From Herbaspirillum seropedicae (lineage in GTDB: Bacteria; Pseudomonadota; Gammaproteobacteria; Burkholderiales; Burkholderiaceae_D): a stretch of 64,000 bases of DNA. Every line of letters begins with the position of its first letter. Positions within the stretch are counted from its first letter, which is position 1. The notes under the pieces were generated by a model. The model did no database searches and had not been told where the DNA came from. It saw only the letters and a program-made list of their open reading frames with translations. The stretch spans positions 1,116,001 through 1,180,000 of the forward strand of contig NZ_CP011930.1 in NCBI RefSeq assembly GCF_001040945.1. The letters run 5' to 3'. Below, piece by piece: positions 48,780-57,438 of the stretch. The translations under genes and the position numbers were made by a program.

Positions 48780-49718
48780 GTGTTCAAGAACAAGTTACTG
48801 GGCGCTGCCCTGGGCCTGGCTTTCGCGATGGGCGCCTCGGCTGCGCAAGCGCAGGAAGCCTATATTCCGCTGATCTCCAAGGGCTTCCAGCACCAGTTCT
48901 GGCAAGCCGTGAAGGCCGGGGCCGACCAGGCTGGCAAGGACTACAAGGTCAAGGTCACCTTCGAAGGCCCCGAGACCGAAGCCATGGTGGACAAGCAGAT
49001 CGACATGCTCTCCGCCGCCCTGGCCAAGAAGCCGCAGGCCATCGGCTTTGCCGCGCTCGACAGCAAGGCCGCCATCCCGCTGTTGAAGAAAGCCCAGGCC
49101 GCCAAGATCCCGGTGGTGGCCTTTGACTCGGGCGTGGATAGCGACATCCCGGTCACCACCGCCACCACTGACAACCGCGCCGCCGCCGCCCTGGCCGCCG
49201 ACAAGATGGCCGAGCTGGTCGGCAAGGAAGGCGAAGTCGCCGTGGTCGCGCACGACCAGACCAGCCGCACCGGCGTGGACCGCCGTGATGGCTTCCTGGA
49301 ACGCATCAAGTCCGCCTATCCCAAGATCAAGGTGGTCAGCGTGCAGTACGGCGCAGGCGACCAGTTGAAGTCCACCGAGGTGACCAAGTCCATCCTGCAG
49401 GCCTATCCCAAGATCAAGGGCATCTTCGGCACCAACGAAGGCTCGGCCATCGGCGTGGTCAATGGCGTCAAGGAAATGAAGCGCAAGATCATCATCATCG
49501 GCTATGACTCGGGCAAGCAGCAGAAGGATGCTATCCGCGAAGGCATCATGGCCGGCGCCATCACCCAGAACCCGGTCGGCATTGGCTACAAGACCGTGGA
49601 AGCGGCCGTGAAGGCGATCAAGGGCGAGAAGCTGCCCAAGGTCATCGATACCGGCTTCTACTGGTATGACAAGAGCAATATCGACGACGCCAAGATCGCC
49701 GCCGTGCTGTACGACTGA
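48780..49718 (+). CDS. L-fucose-type CUT2 ABC transporter substrate-binding protein
   Basis: A 312-residue periplasmic binding protein starting at a GTG preceded by AGGAGACTTACC. The signal peptide runs to about Ala-Gln-Ala (residue 24). The mature part has YIPLISKGFQHQFWQAVKAGADQA, IGFAALDSKAAIPLLKKAQAAKIPVVAFDSGVDS and a late GYDSGKQQKDAIREG. Here the binding protein is the last transporter gene, unlike the other importers in this window where it comes before the ATPase. A terminator follows. Confidence 0.92.
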   Translation: MFKNKLLGAALGLAFAMGASAAQAQEAYIPLISKGFQHQFWQAVKAGADQAGKDYKVKVTFEGPETEAMVDKQIDMLSAALAKKPQAIGFAALDSKAAIPLLKKAQAAKIPVVAFDSGVDSDIPVTTATTDNRAAAALAADKMAELVGKEGEVAVVAHDQTSRTGVDRRDGFLERIKSAYPKIKVVSVQYGAGDQLKSTEVTKSILQAYPKIKGIFGTNEGSAIGVVNGVKEMKRKIIIIGYDSGKQQKDAIREGIMAGAITQNPVGIGYKTVEAAVKAIKGEKLPKVIDTGFYWYDKSNIDDAKIAAVLYD

Positions 49719-49740
49719 TCGCGCAGCGCTGATCTGTCCG

Positions 49741-49770
49741 GGCGTCGCCAGCGGCGACGCCTTATTTTTT
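49741..49770 (+). terminator. Rho-independent terminator after the fucose-binding protein gene
   Basis: GGCGTCGC pairs with GCGACGCC around CAGCG, followed by TTATTTTTT. Confidence 0.9.
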
Positions 49771-49782
49771 GAACCCGTAACA

Positions 49783-49809
49783 GTTAGTTTTCAGCAGTGC
49801 AGGACTAAC
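49783..49809 (+). promoter_or_regulatory. Inverted repeat with GTTAGT motif before the fuconolactonase gene
   Basis: GTTAGT (49783-49788) and ACTAAC (49804-49809) are exact inverted repeats. The left arm continues as TTTTCAG, matching the region at 45910. It lies about 35 bp upstream of the start codon and may be the operator-promoter of this single-gene unit. Confidence 0.5.
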
Positions 49810-49841
49810 AATTTCTCCCACAGCTCCCGGAACCGTCCATC

Positions 49842-50711
49842 ATGAAGCCGCCCCGCATCGACGCCCACCAGCATTTCTGGTTCTATCAGCCACAGGCCTA
49901 TCCCTGGATAGGCGCGGGCATGGAGCTGCTGGCCTGCGACCGCACTCCCGGCCAGTTGCAGCCGCTCCTGGACGCCGAAGGGCTGGGCCAGTCCATCGCC
50001 GTGCAGGCCCGCGCGGGCCGTGAGGAGACCGGCTTCCTGCTGGAACTGGCGCGGGGGAACCGCCGCATTGCCGGCGTGGTGGGCTGGGAAGACCTGGCCT
50101 CGCCGCATCTGGCGGCCAATGTGGAGCGCTGGGGGCGCGACAAGCTGGTGGGTTTCCGTCACCAGTTGCAGGATGAGGCCGACGTCGGCGGCTGCGTCGA
50201 TGCGCCAGCCTTCAATGCCGGCGTGGCCTGGCTGCAGCGGCAGGGGATGGTGTACGACGTGCTGGTCTATGCGCGCCAGATGGCCGAGGTGCAGGCCTTC
50301 TGCGCCCGCCACGACCGTCACTGGCTGGTGCTGGATCACCTGGGCAAGCCGGCCCTGACCGAGTTCGGCCGGGGCGATACCGCTTTCGAGGGATGGCAAC
50401 GCCAGTTGCGCGCCCTGGCGGCCTTGCCGCATGTGGCCTGCAAGCTCTCGGGCCTGGTCACCGAGGCCGACTGGCAGCGCGGTCTGCGCCAGAAGGATTT
50501 CGACAACATCAGCCTGTGCCTGGATACCGCGCTGGAAGCCTTCGGTCCGCAGCGCCTCATGTTCGGTTCGGACTGGCCGGTGTGCCTGCTGGCCGCTTCC
50601 TATGCCAAGGTGGCCGGCGTGGTCAGGGAGTGGGCCGCGACCCGCTTGTCGGCGGCCGAGCAAGAGCTGTTGTGGGGCGCGACCGCAGCGCGCTGCTACG
50701 GCCTGGCCTGA
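49842..50711 (+). CDS. L-fucono-lactonase (amidohydrolase family)
   Basis: A 289-residue amidohydrolase of the TIM-barrel lactonase group. It has the N-terminal DAHQHFWFYQPQAYPW metal-binding motif, LVLDHLGKPAL in the middle, and FGSDWPVCLL with the catalytic Asp near the end. This matches enzymes that hydrolyse L-fucono-1,5-lactone to L-fuconate. It completes the sequence dehydrogenase, lactonase, dehydratase of this region. It has its own probable promoter after the terminator at 49741-49770. Confidence 0.9.
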   Translation: MKPPRIDAHQHFWFYQPQAYPWIGAGMELLACDRTPGQLQPLLDAEGLGQSIAVQARAGREETGFLLELARGNRRIAGVVGWEDLASPHLAANVERWGRDKLVGFRHQLQDEADVGGCVDAPAFNAGVAWLQRQGMVYDVLVYARQMAEVQAFCARHDRHWLVLDHLGKPALTEFGRGDTAFEGWQRQLRALAALPHVACKLSGLVTEADWQRGLRQKDFDNISLCLDTALEAFGPQRLMFGSDWPVCLLAASYAKVAGVVREWAATRLSAAEQELLWGATAARCYGLA

Positions 50712-50720
50712 GAGGATGGG

Positions 50721-50741
50721 GCGCCGCGTTCAGCGCGGCGC
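50721..50741. repeat. Inverted repeat between convergent genes
   Basis: GCGCCGCG pairs with CGCGGCGC around TTCAG; the loop contains the TetR stop codon. There is no T-tract, so it is at most a weak bidirectional terminator for the lactonase and TetR genes. Confidence 0.45.
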
Positions 50742-51350
50742 ATCCTGCTCGAAGCCCTTGAAGGCCACGTGCAGCATGTACTTGATGATGTCTTCGTTGC
50801 CCATCTTGCTGAATTTCTGCAGGTAATCCACCGCCGGATCGCAGGTCCGGGCGTAGTAGCTGTACAACACCACATCGCTGGGCAGGGCGGCGTCGAGTTC
50901 GCCGGCCTTCTGCGCCTCCTTCACCAGCTTCTCCAGCTGGCCGTTGAGCTTCAACACCCGCATCACATACTTGACGTTGCGCATGAGCATGTCCCGCACC
51001 GGCGCGCTGGTGGAGGGCAGGAAGGGCAGGCCGCCCTCCAGCCGCACGCGCAGCGCCCATTCCAGCATCGCCTCGAGCTTGTCGCGCGCCCCGGCAATGT
51101 GCTCCAGCTGGGCCAGCTGATCGATGGCGCCATCGATCAAGCGGATCATGGTCTCGCCGATCAGCTCTTCCTTGGACTTGAAATGCTTGTACAGGCTGGG
51201 TTTGGAGATGCCCACGGCGCCTGCCACATCGTCCATGGTCATCAGGTCATAGCCCTTGCTGCCCAGCACCGAAGTGGCGGCGTCGAGGATGGCGTTCTCG
51301 CGCAGCTTGAAAGCCTGGTCCTTGAAGCTCAGTTTTCCGAAAATACTCAT
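50730..51350 (-). CDS. TetR family transcriptional regulator
   Basis: A 206-residue TetR-type repressor. The helix-turn-helix spans about residues 18-65: ENAILDAATSVLGSKGYDLMTMDDVAGAVGISKPSLYKHFKSKEELIGE. The C-terminal ligand domain is unremarkable. It is divergent from the lipid-modification operon, and a perfect 12-bp palindrome lies 14 bp upstream of its start. It probably represses that operon and itself. The inducer is unknown, perhaps a fatty acid or membrane stress signal. Confidence 0.9.
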   Translation of the reverse strand: MSIFGKLSFKDQAFKLRENAILDAATSVLGSKGYDLMTMDDVAGAVGISKPSLYKHFKSKEELIGETMIRLIDGAIDQLAQLEHIAGARDKLEAMLEWALRVRLEGGLPFLPSTSAPVRDMLMRNVKYVMRVLKLNGQLEKLVKEAQKAGELDAALPSDVVLYSYYARTCDPAVDYLQKFSKMGNEDIIKYMLHVAFKGFEQDAPR

Positions 51351-51363
51351 TGGTAGCTTTAGT

Positions 51364-51375
51364 TACTAATTAGTA
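51364..51375. promoter_or_regulatory. Candidate TetR operator
   Basis: TACTAATTAGTA is a perfect 12-bp palindrome in the TetR/oxidoreductase intergenic region, overlapping an AT-rich promoter zone. Further TTAGT and AGTAA half-sites flank it. The rest of 51376-51528 contains a GC-rich hairpin (51451-51468) and no gene. Confidence 0.55.
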
Positions 51376-51528
51376 GATTTTATTTTTCTTTGGTAGTAAT
51401 CTTAGCACCTAAATTGCTGATGAGCGGCGCAAATACCTTGAAAAAAGCCATCCGGCGGGGCCGCCGGACTCATCAGCCGGGTCGCCGGTGGCGGCACAGC
51501 ATCCAGAGAGAAGAGGCGGACAGCTTTC

Positions 51529-52815
51529 ATGATTCCAACAGGACAACGCATTGCCGTCATCGGCGCCGGGATTTCCGGTCTGGCCAGCGCCTACCTGCTG
51601 GCGCGCCAGCACCAGGTGGTGCTCTACGAGGCCGCGCCGACCCTGGGCGGCCACGCCAATACGGTGGACATCGCCCCGGAAGGCGTGCCCTTTGCCGTCG
51701 ATACGGGTTTTCTGGTCTTCAATGACTGGACCTATCCCAACCTGATCGCCCTGTTCAAGGAACTCAAGGTCGAGACCTACGACACCGACATGTCCTTCGG
51801 CGTGTCGATGGACCAGGGCCAGTTCGAATGGGCCGGCACCAATCTCGATACCGTCTTCGCCCAGCGCAAGCGCCTGCTGCAACCTGCCTTCCTGGGCATG
51901 CTGCGCGACATCCTGCGCTTCAACCGCGCCGCCCACGCCAACCTGGCGGCCTGCGAAGGCCGTCCGGTGAGCCTGCGGCAATTGCTCAGGGAAGGCGGCT
52001 ATGGCGCGCTCTTCAGCGACGCCTACCTGATCCCCATGGCGGCGGCGATCTGGTCCAGTTCGCCTGCGGACATCCTGGATTTCCCGGCGGCGACCTTCCT
52101 GCGCTTCTGCATCAACCATGGCTTGCTGCAGGTGAACAACCGTCCGCGCTGGCGCACCGTGCGCAACGGCTCGCGCGAATACGTGCGGCGCATCGCCGCC
52201 ACCCTGGATGACGTGCGCCTGGGCAGCCGCCTGGAGAGCGTGGTGCGCAACGAACAGGGCGTGCTGGTGCGTAGCGCCGGCCCCGCGCCGCGCGAAGAAC
52301 AGTTCGACGCGGTGGTCTTCGCCACCCATGCACCGCAGACGCTGGCCTTGCTGCAGGACGCCACCATCGAGGAACACCAGGTGCTCTCGGCCGTACGCTA
52401 CCAGGCCAATACCGCGTGGCTGCACAGCGATATCTCGCTCATGCCGCAGCGGGAGAAGGTCTGGTCGGCCTGGAACTACCTCGGTTCGCGCAAGGACGAT
52501 GGCAGCCGCGCCGTCTGCGTGAGCTACTGGCTCAACCGCCTGCAGGACCTGCCTTGCCGTAGCGATGTGGTGCTCACGCTCAATCCGCCGCAGCCGCCCA
52601 ATCCGGCCACGGTCATGGGTCGCTTCGACTACGAACATCCGGTCTTCGACCAGCCCGCCATCGACGCCCAGCGCCGCCTGCCGCACCTCCAGGGACGCCA
52701 TCGCGCCTGGTTCGCCGGCGCCTGGACCGGCTATGGCTTCCACGAAGACGGCCTCAAGTCGGCCCTGCGCGTGATCAAGGACTTCGGCGTGCTGCCGGAT
52801 TGGGCGTCCCTATGA
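51529..52815 (+). CDS. FAD-dependent oxidoreductase (amine-oxidase/desaturase-like)
   Basis: A 428-residue flavoprotein. It has an N-terminal dinucleotide-binding motif IAVIGAGISGLASAYLLARQHQVVLYEAAPTLGGHANTV and a C-terminal GAWTGYGFHEDGLKSALRVIKDFG. It belongs to the NAD(P)-binding amine-oxidase-like branch regularly found next to DUF1365 and cyclopropane-fatty-acid synthase genes. It probably oxidises or desaturates acyl chains in the membrane. It is the first gene of a six-gene operon; its stop overlaps the next ATG. Confidence 0.88.
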   Translation: MIPTGQRIAVIGAGISGLASAYLLARQHQVVLYEAAPTLGGHANTVDIAPEGVPFAVDTGFLVFNDWTYPNLIALFKELKVETYDTDMSFGVSMDQGQFEWAGTNLDTVFAQRKRLLQPAFLGMLRDILRFNRAAHANLAACEGRPVSLRQLLREGGYGALFSDAYLIPMAAAIWSSSPADILDFPAATFLRFCINHGLLQVNNRPRWRTVRNGSREYVRRIAATLDDVRLGSRLESVVRNEQGVLVRSAGPAPREEQFDAVVFATHAPQTLALLQDATIEEHQVLSAVRYQANTAWLHSDISLMPQREKVWSAWNYLGSRKDDGSRAVCVSYWLNRLQDLPCRSDVVLTLNPPQPPNPATVMGRFDYEHPVFDQPAIDAQRRLPHLQGRHRAWFAGAWTGYGFHEDGLKSALRVIKDFGVLPDWASL

Positions 52816-53663
52816 GCAACGTCCAGCCATCCCGCCCCGCGCCGGCGCTGCTGTTGAGCGGGCAGGTGATGCACCAGCGCCTGCGCCCGGTGCTGCACAA
52901 GTTCGTCTATCCGGTGTTTTGCGTGCGCCTGGATCTGGCGCGCCTGGCCGAGGCCGGCAATGCCTGGTTTGGCGTAGATCGTCGCCGCCTGATGTGCGTG
53001 CGCACGCGTGACTATGGCCCGCGCAATGGCAGCGACCTGATGCAATGGGTGCGCGGGCATCTGCAACAGGCCGGCCTGCCCGACGATGGCGCGATCTGGC
53101 TGCAGACGTTCCCGCGCCTGTTCGGCTTTGTCTTCAATCCGGTCAGTTTCTTCCTCTGCCATGACCGCGAAGGCCGCTTGCGCGCCGTGCTGGCCGAGGT
53201 CAACAACACTTTCGGCGAGACCCAGCATTACCTGCTCTCGGCCCCTGGCCAAGGCGTCATCGACGAGCACACGCGCCTGGTCTGCGACAAGCTGATGCAT
53301 GTCTCGCCCTTCTGCGAAGTGCGCGGCTTCTATCGCTTCCGCTTCCGCGACCAGCCGCGGCGCGGCCAGGCGGACCAGCACACCGCCTTCGTCGGCATCG
53401 ATTACTACGACCACGGCCAGCCCGCCGAGGTGCTCCAGGGCCTGCAACCACTGATGCGCACCTCCATCGGCGGTCATCTGCAGCCCCTGACCGCGGCCTC
53501 AGCCTTCGCTGCGCTCTGCGCGCAGCCGCTGCTCACGCTGGGCGTGGTCGCCCGTATCCACTGGCAGGCCTTGCTGTTGTGGCGCAAGCGCGTGCCCTGG
53601 TTCAGCAAGCCCGAACGCGCAGCCGCCGCAGGACCTACAACTGGAAAGGAAACCCTATCGTGA
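52812..53663 (+). CDS. DUF1365 family protein
   Basis: A 283-residue DUF1365 protein. Typical segments are GQVMHQRLRPVLHKFVYPVFCVRLDL, QTFPRLFGFVFNPVSFFLCHDREGRLRAVLAEVNNTFGE and a late YDHGQPAEVLQG. Its biochemical role is not established; the family travels with fatty-acid cyclopropanation and methylation genes. The ATG at 52812 overlaps the previous stop (ATGA) and is preferred to a TTG at 52800. The stop overlaps the next gene's GTG. Confidence 0.88.
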   Translation: MSNVQPSRPAPALLLSGQVMHQRLRPVLHKFVYPVFCVRLDLARLAEAGNAWFGVDRRRLMCVRTRDYGPRNGSDLMQWVRGHLQQAGLPDDGAIWLQTFPRLFGFVFNPVSFFLCHDREGRLRAVLAEVNNTFGETQHYLLSAPGQGVIDEHTRLVCDKLMHVSPFCEVRGFYRFRFRDQPRRGQADQHTAFVGIDYYDHGQPAEVLQGLQPLMRTSIGGHLQPLTAASAFAALCAQPLLTLGVVARIHWQALLLWRKRVPWFSKPERAAAAGPTTGKETLS

Positions 53664-54871
53664 ACCGCAGCCCCGCTTTGCAGACTACTGGCCGGCGTGC
53701 CGGACCGATTTCGGCGCGCCTGTTCCTGGCCATGCTGGAACGCCTCAGCCACGGCCACCTCGAACTGATCACGCCGCACGGCACCACGCTGACCTTCGGC
53801 GATCTGCGCCAGCCGCCCAGTGCGCAACTGCGCATCCTCGACTGGCGCGCCTGTGGCGCCATCCTGCGTGCCGGCGACATCGGCTTCGGCGAGGCCTACG
53901 GCCATGGCTGGGTCGATACGCCGGATCTGGCTGCGCTCTTGCGCCTGGCCATGCGCAATCGCCAGGTGCTTTCCAGTGCTGTCGAAGGGGGATGGCTAGC
54001 CTCGTGGTGGTATCGCCTGCGCCACCTGCTGCGTTCCAACACGCGCAGCGGCAGCCGTCGCAACATCCATGCGCACTACGATCTGGGCAATGATTTCTAC
54101 CGCTTGTGGCTGGACCCCACCATGAGCTATTCCAGCGCCATCTTCAGCGCGCCCGGCCAGAGCCTGGAGCAGGCCCAGGCCGCCAAGTACCAGCGCATCG
54201 TCGACCAGCTGGGCCTGCGCGCCGGTGACCGCGTGCTGGAGATCGGCTGCGGCTGGGGCGGTTTTGCCGAGCATGCGGCGCGCCTGGGCATCCGCGTGCA
54301 TGGCGTGACGATCTCGCCGGCGCAACTGGCCTATGCCCAAGAACGCATGCGCACCCAGCAGCTCGATCATCTGGCCCACCTGGAACTGTGCGACTACCGC
54401 GACCTCGATGGCCAGTACGACGCCATCGTCTCCATCGAGATGTTCGAGGCCGTGGGCGAGCGCTTCTGGCAGACCTATTTCGATACCGTCTGCGCGCGCC
54501 TGAAAGCGGGCGGGCAGGCGCTGATCCAGTCCATCACCATCGAGGAGGCCGTCTTCGAGCGTTACCGCGACAGTGCAGACTTCATCCGCGAATTCATCTT
54601 CCCCGGCGGCATGCTGCCCAGCCACGAGCGCTTCTCGCGCTGCGCCCAGCGCGCCGGGCTGGCCACGCGCGAGCGCTTCCACTTCGGCCGCGACTACGCC
54701 GAAACCCTGCGCCGCTGGCATGACAGCTTCCTGGCCCAGCGCGAGACGATTGCCGCGCAAGGTTTCGATGAGCGCTTCCGTCGTCTCTGGCAGCTGTATT
54801 ACGTGTTCTGCGAAGTCGGCTTCGACGAAGGCCAGACCGATGTGGTGCAGTTCCTCTTGCACAAGGAGTGA
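53660..54871 (+). CDS. Cyclopropane-fatty-acid synthase family methyltransferase
   Basis: A 403-residue SAM-dependent methyltransferase acting on unsaturated acyl chains of phospholipids. An N-terminal lipid-binding part is followed by YDLGNDFYRLWLDPTMSYSSAIF and the SAM motif VLEIGCGWGGFAEHAA. The next segment is IVSIEMFEAVGERFWQTYF and then FIFPGGMLPSHERF. The frame extends upstream, but the GTG at 53660 overlaps the DUF1365 stop and is preceded by GGAAAGGA. The SIEMFEAVGE wording resembles the subgroup that includes fatty-acid C-methylases, so the product may be cyclopropane or methyl-branched acyl chains. Confidence 0.9.
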   Translation: MNRSPALQTTGRRAGPISARLFLAMLERLSHGHLELITPHGTTLTFGDLRQPPSAQLRILDWRACGAILRAGDIGFGEAYGHGWVDTPDLAALLRLAMRNRQVLSSAVEGGWLASWWYRLRHLLRSNTRSGSRRNIHAHYDLGNDFYRLWLDPTMSYSSAIFSAPGQSLEQAQAAKYQRIVDQLGLRAGDRVLEIGCGWGGFAEHAARLGIRVHGVTISPAQLAYAQERMRTQQLDHLAHLELCDYRDLDGQYDAIVSIEMFEAVGERFWQTYFDTVCARLKAGGQALIQSITIEEAVFERYRDSADFIREFIFPGGMLPSHERFSRCAQRAGLATRERFHFGRDYAETLRRWHDSFLAQRETIAAQGFDERFRRLWQLYYVFCEVGFDEGQTDVVQFLLHKE

Positions 54872-54874
54872 GTC

Positions 54875-55444
54875 ATGCAGATCAAGCTGATGCGCCAGGG
54901 CCTGCCCGCGCAACTGTGGCACTGGATGGGGCTGGCGCTGCTGGCGCTGGTCCTGGGCGGCTGCGCCTCGCAGCAATTGTCGGACTATGCCGGCAAGACA
55001 CCGGTATTCGATCCGGCCGTCTTCTTCAAAGGCCGCACTGAAGCCTGGGGCATGTTCCAGAAGCGCGGCGGTGAAGTGGCGCGGCGCTTCCATGTGGTGG
55101 TGACGGGCAGCGTCGAGGGCAATACGCTCACGCTGGACGAGCGCTTCCGCTACGACGACGGCGAAACCCAGACCCGCGTCTGGACCCTGGTGCGCCAGCC
55201 CGACAACAGCTGGCGCGGCCGTGCCGGCGACGTCATCGGCGAGGCCATCGGCCAGACCGCCGGCAATGCGCTGCACTGGAACTACACGCTGCTGCTGCCA
55301 GTGGGCGAGAAGCAATATGAAATGCAGATGGATGACTGGATGTACCAGATGGATGAGCGCACCCTCATCAATCGCACCAGCATGAGCAAGTTCGGCATCG
55401 AAGTCGGCCAGGTCACCCTGTTCTTCCGCAAGGAGGGCGCATGA
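54875..55444 (+). CDS. DUF3833 family lipoprotein
   Basis: A 189-residue lipoprotein. The hydrophobic signal ends in a lipobox, LVLGGC, with Cys30 as the lipidation site. The mature part shows the DUF3833 pattern: FKGRTEAWGMFQKRGGEVARRFHVVVTGS, LTLDERFRYDDGETQTRVWTL and MDDWMYQMDERTLINRTSMSKFGIEVGQVTLFF. Its function is unknown. It starts three bases after the methyltransferase stop and overlaps the next start. Confidence 0.9.
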   Translation: MQIKLMRQGLPAQLWHWMGLALLALVLGGCASQQLSDYAGKTPVFDPAVFFKGRTEAWGMFQKRGGEVARRFHVVVTGSVEGNTLTLDERFRYDDGETQTRVWTLVRQPDNSWRGRAGDVIGEAIGQTAGNALHWNYTLLLPVGEKQYEMQMDDWMYQMDERTLINRTSMSKFGIEVGQVTLFFRKEGA

Positions 55445-56292
55445 GCACGCACACCCGTCCGCTGCCCAAGGCAGCTCCGCAGGACAAGACCCCGCCCTCG
55501 CGTACGGCCGTGCTGTTCGGCCCCATGAATGAACCCATGGCCGACCTGCGCGGACGGCGCATCTGGCTCATCGGCGCCTCCAGCGGCATCGGCGCCGAAC
55601 TGGCGCGCCAGGCGCTGGCGGCAGGCGCCCGCGTGGCGCTGTCGGCGCGCCGCGCGGAGGTGCTGGAAGAAGTGGCCGGCGCCCATCCGGAGGCCTTCAT
55701 CGCGCCGCTGGACGTGCTCTGCCACGATGCCTGGCGCGACCAGCACGCGCGCATCGTCGAAGCCTTCGGCGGCGTGGACCTGCTGATCTTTTGCGCCGCC
55801 AGGTATCGTCCTGAACGCAGCTGGGAAGTGCAGGAAGACGAGGCCGAGCACACCATCCGCACCAACCTGGCCAGCGTCTATTCGGCGCTGGGCGCAGCGC
55901 TGCCGGATATGCTGGCGCGCGGCAGCGGCGGCATTGCCCTGGTGGCCAGCGTGGCCGGTTACGTCGGCTTGCCGGGGGCAACCGTGTATGGGCCGGGCAA
56001 GGCGGCGCTGATCAACCTGGCGGAAATTCTCTATAGCGATCTGCGGCCCAAGGGCGTCAATGTCTATCTGGTCAATCCCGGCTTCGTCAAGACCGACCTG
56101 ACCGACAAGAACGACTTCACCATGCCCGCCCTGCAGACCCCGCAGCAGGCCGCCAGCGCGATCTGGCGCGGCATCGGCGAAGGCCGCTTCGAGATCCATT
56201 TCCCCTTGCGCTTCACGGCCTGGCTGAAGCTGTTGCGGATATTGCCGTTCCGCTTGCGCTTCATGCTGTTCCAGCGCTTCCTGCTGAGCTGA
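55441..56292 (+). CDS. SDR family oxidoreductase of the lipid-modification operon
   Basis: A 283-residue short-chain dehydrogenase with about 35 extra N-terminal residues. The cofactor motif is IGASSGIGAELARQAL, and the catalytic region LVASVAGYVGLPGATVYGPGKAAL gives YxxxK as Tyr-Gly-Pro-Gly-Lys. It sits between the lipoprotein and a SnoaL-like gene with overlapping ends. The substrate is probably a modified lipid or its precursor; this is inferred from position only. Confidence 0.87.
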   Translation: MSTHTRPLPKAAPQDKTPPSRTAVLFGPMNEPMADLRGRRIWLIGASSGIGAELARQALAAGARVALSARRAEVLEEVAGAHPEAFIAPLDVLCHDAWRDQHARIVEAFGGVDLLIFCAARYRPERSWEVQEDEAEHTIRTNLASVYSALGAALPDMLARGSGGIALVASVAGYVGLPGATVYGPGKAALINLAEILYSDLRPKGVNVYLVNPGFVKTDLTDKNDFTMPALQTPQQAASAIWRGIGEGRFEIHFPLRFTAWLKLLRILPFRLRFMLFQRFLLS

Positions 56293-56711
56293 TGATGAGC
56301 CACCTGGACCGCTTGCTGCAGTGGTATGGCGCGCTGGAGCGCAGCAGCCTGGAACGCATCGGCGAATTCTATGCACCCGAGGCGATCTTCAAGGACCCCT
56401 TCAACGACATCAAGGGTCTACGCTCGATCCGCCGCATCTTCGAGCACATGTTCGAGACCACGGACGATCCGCGTTTCGTGATCCTGGAGCAGATGGGGCA
56501 GGGCGATCAGGGTTTTGCCACCTGGCGCTTCGAGTTCCGTCTCAAGGGACGTTTCTATACCGTGCTGGGGGCCACGCATTTCCGCTTCGATGAAGCCGGC
56601 CTGGTCAGCGAGCACCGTGATTACTGGGACGCCGCCGAAGAGCTGTGGCAGAAGCTGCCGCTCATCGGCGGGCCGGTGAAGTGGTTGCGAGGGAAGTTCA
56701 GGGCGGCTTAG
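56292..56711 (+). CDS. SnoaL-like/NTF2-fold protein
   Basis: A 139-residue protein of the NTF2-like SnoaL fold, which covers small isomerases, cyclases and binding proteins. Typical features are FYAPEAIFKDPFNDIKGLRSIRRIFEHMF and a late FDEAGLVSEHRDYWDAAEELWQKLP. An ATGATG start overlaps the previous stop. It ends the operon, and its stop overlaps that of the convergent MgtC-family gene by three bases. It recurs in cyclopropane-fatty-acid clusters, but its reaction is unknown. Confidence 0.85.
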   Translation: MMSHLDRLLQWYGALERSSLERIGEFYAPEAIFKDPFNDIKGLRSIRRIFEHMFETTDDPRFVILEQMGQGDQGFATWRFEFRLKGRFYTVLGATHFRFDEAGLVSEHRDYWDAAEELWQKLPLIGGPVKWLRGKFRAA

Positions 56712-57424
56712 TCAGTCGTACTCGGACTCCAGAACGCCTGCTTCACCGCCGGCAAGGCCAGCAGGCGCTCGACCAGGGCGTCGAGCTCATCGCCATCCAC
56801 GGAGGTGGCGGCCAGCGTGGCCTCGATCTCCACTTCATCGTCGGTGAAGGGCCGCACTTCCAGGTCGTGCGTAGGATGGCGGCTCTGTTCCAGCATGTCG
56901 GTCACGGCCGCCAGTACGCGCTTCTGGTGCGCGCTCTCCACGATCAGGTGCAGGGTATTGGTCACTTCCACCGACGGCACATCCAGCGGCTTGCGGTTGA
57001 TGGTGTTGACCACCGGGCGCAGCAGCGTATTGGCGGCCAGCACGAAGATGGTGGCCAGGATCGCTTCCAGGATCAGGTCCGCGCCAGCTGCCGCCCCCAC
57101 CGCCGCCGAGCCCCACAGCGTGGCCGCCGTATTGATGCCGCGCACATTGCCTTCTTCGCGCATGATCACGCCCGCGCCCAGGAAACCCACCCCCGACACC
57201 ACATAGGCCACCACATGCACCGCCCCCTCGTGGCCGGCCAGGCGATTGGCCATGTCCACGAAGACGGCTGCGCCCAGGGCCACCAGCACATTGGTGCGCA
57301 GGCCGGCAGTACGTTGCCGGTACTGGCGTTCCAGACCGATGAGGCCGCCCAGGATGAAGGCGGCGGTCAGGCTGATGAAGGTGTCCAGCAGGGAATTGAG
57401 GTTGATGTTGTTGAGGATTTCCAT
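56708..57424 (-). CDS. MgtC/SapB family membrane protein
   Basis: A 238-residue protein with an N-terminal membrane domain of about four or five helices (FILGGLIGLERQYRQRTAGLRTNVLVALGAAVFVDMA, then GVGFLGAGVIMREEGNVRGINTAATLW) and a C-terminal ACT-like soluble domain. This is the MgtC/SapB pattern, linked to survival in low Mg2+ and to ATP-synthase modulation in pathogens. The ATG at 57424 is preferred over 57448 because the conserved part starts there. Upstream a 9-bp inverted repeat could fold in the leader RNA. Confidence 0.9.
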   Translation of the reverse strand: MEILNNINLNSLLDTFISLTAAFILGGLIGLERQYRQRTAGLRTNVLVALGAAVFVDMANRLAGHEGAVHVVAYVVSGVGFLGAGVIMREEGNVRGINTAATLWGSAAVGAAAGADLILEAILATIFVLAANTLLRPVVNTINRKPLDVPSVEVTNTLHLIVESAHQKRVLAAVTDMLEQSRHPTHDLEVRPFTDDEVEIEATLAATSVDGDELDALVERLLALPAVKQAFWSPSTTD

Positions 57425-57438
57425 GGGTTCCGGCAGAT

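Noticed and set aside
56708..56711. Overlap of the convergent SnoaL and MgtC stop codons
   Set aside because: An overlap of a few bases between convergent genes is common and needs no special explanation.
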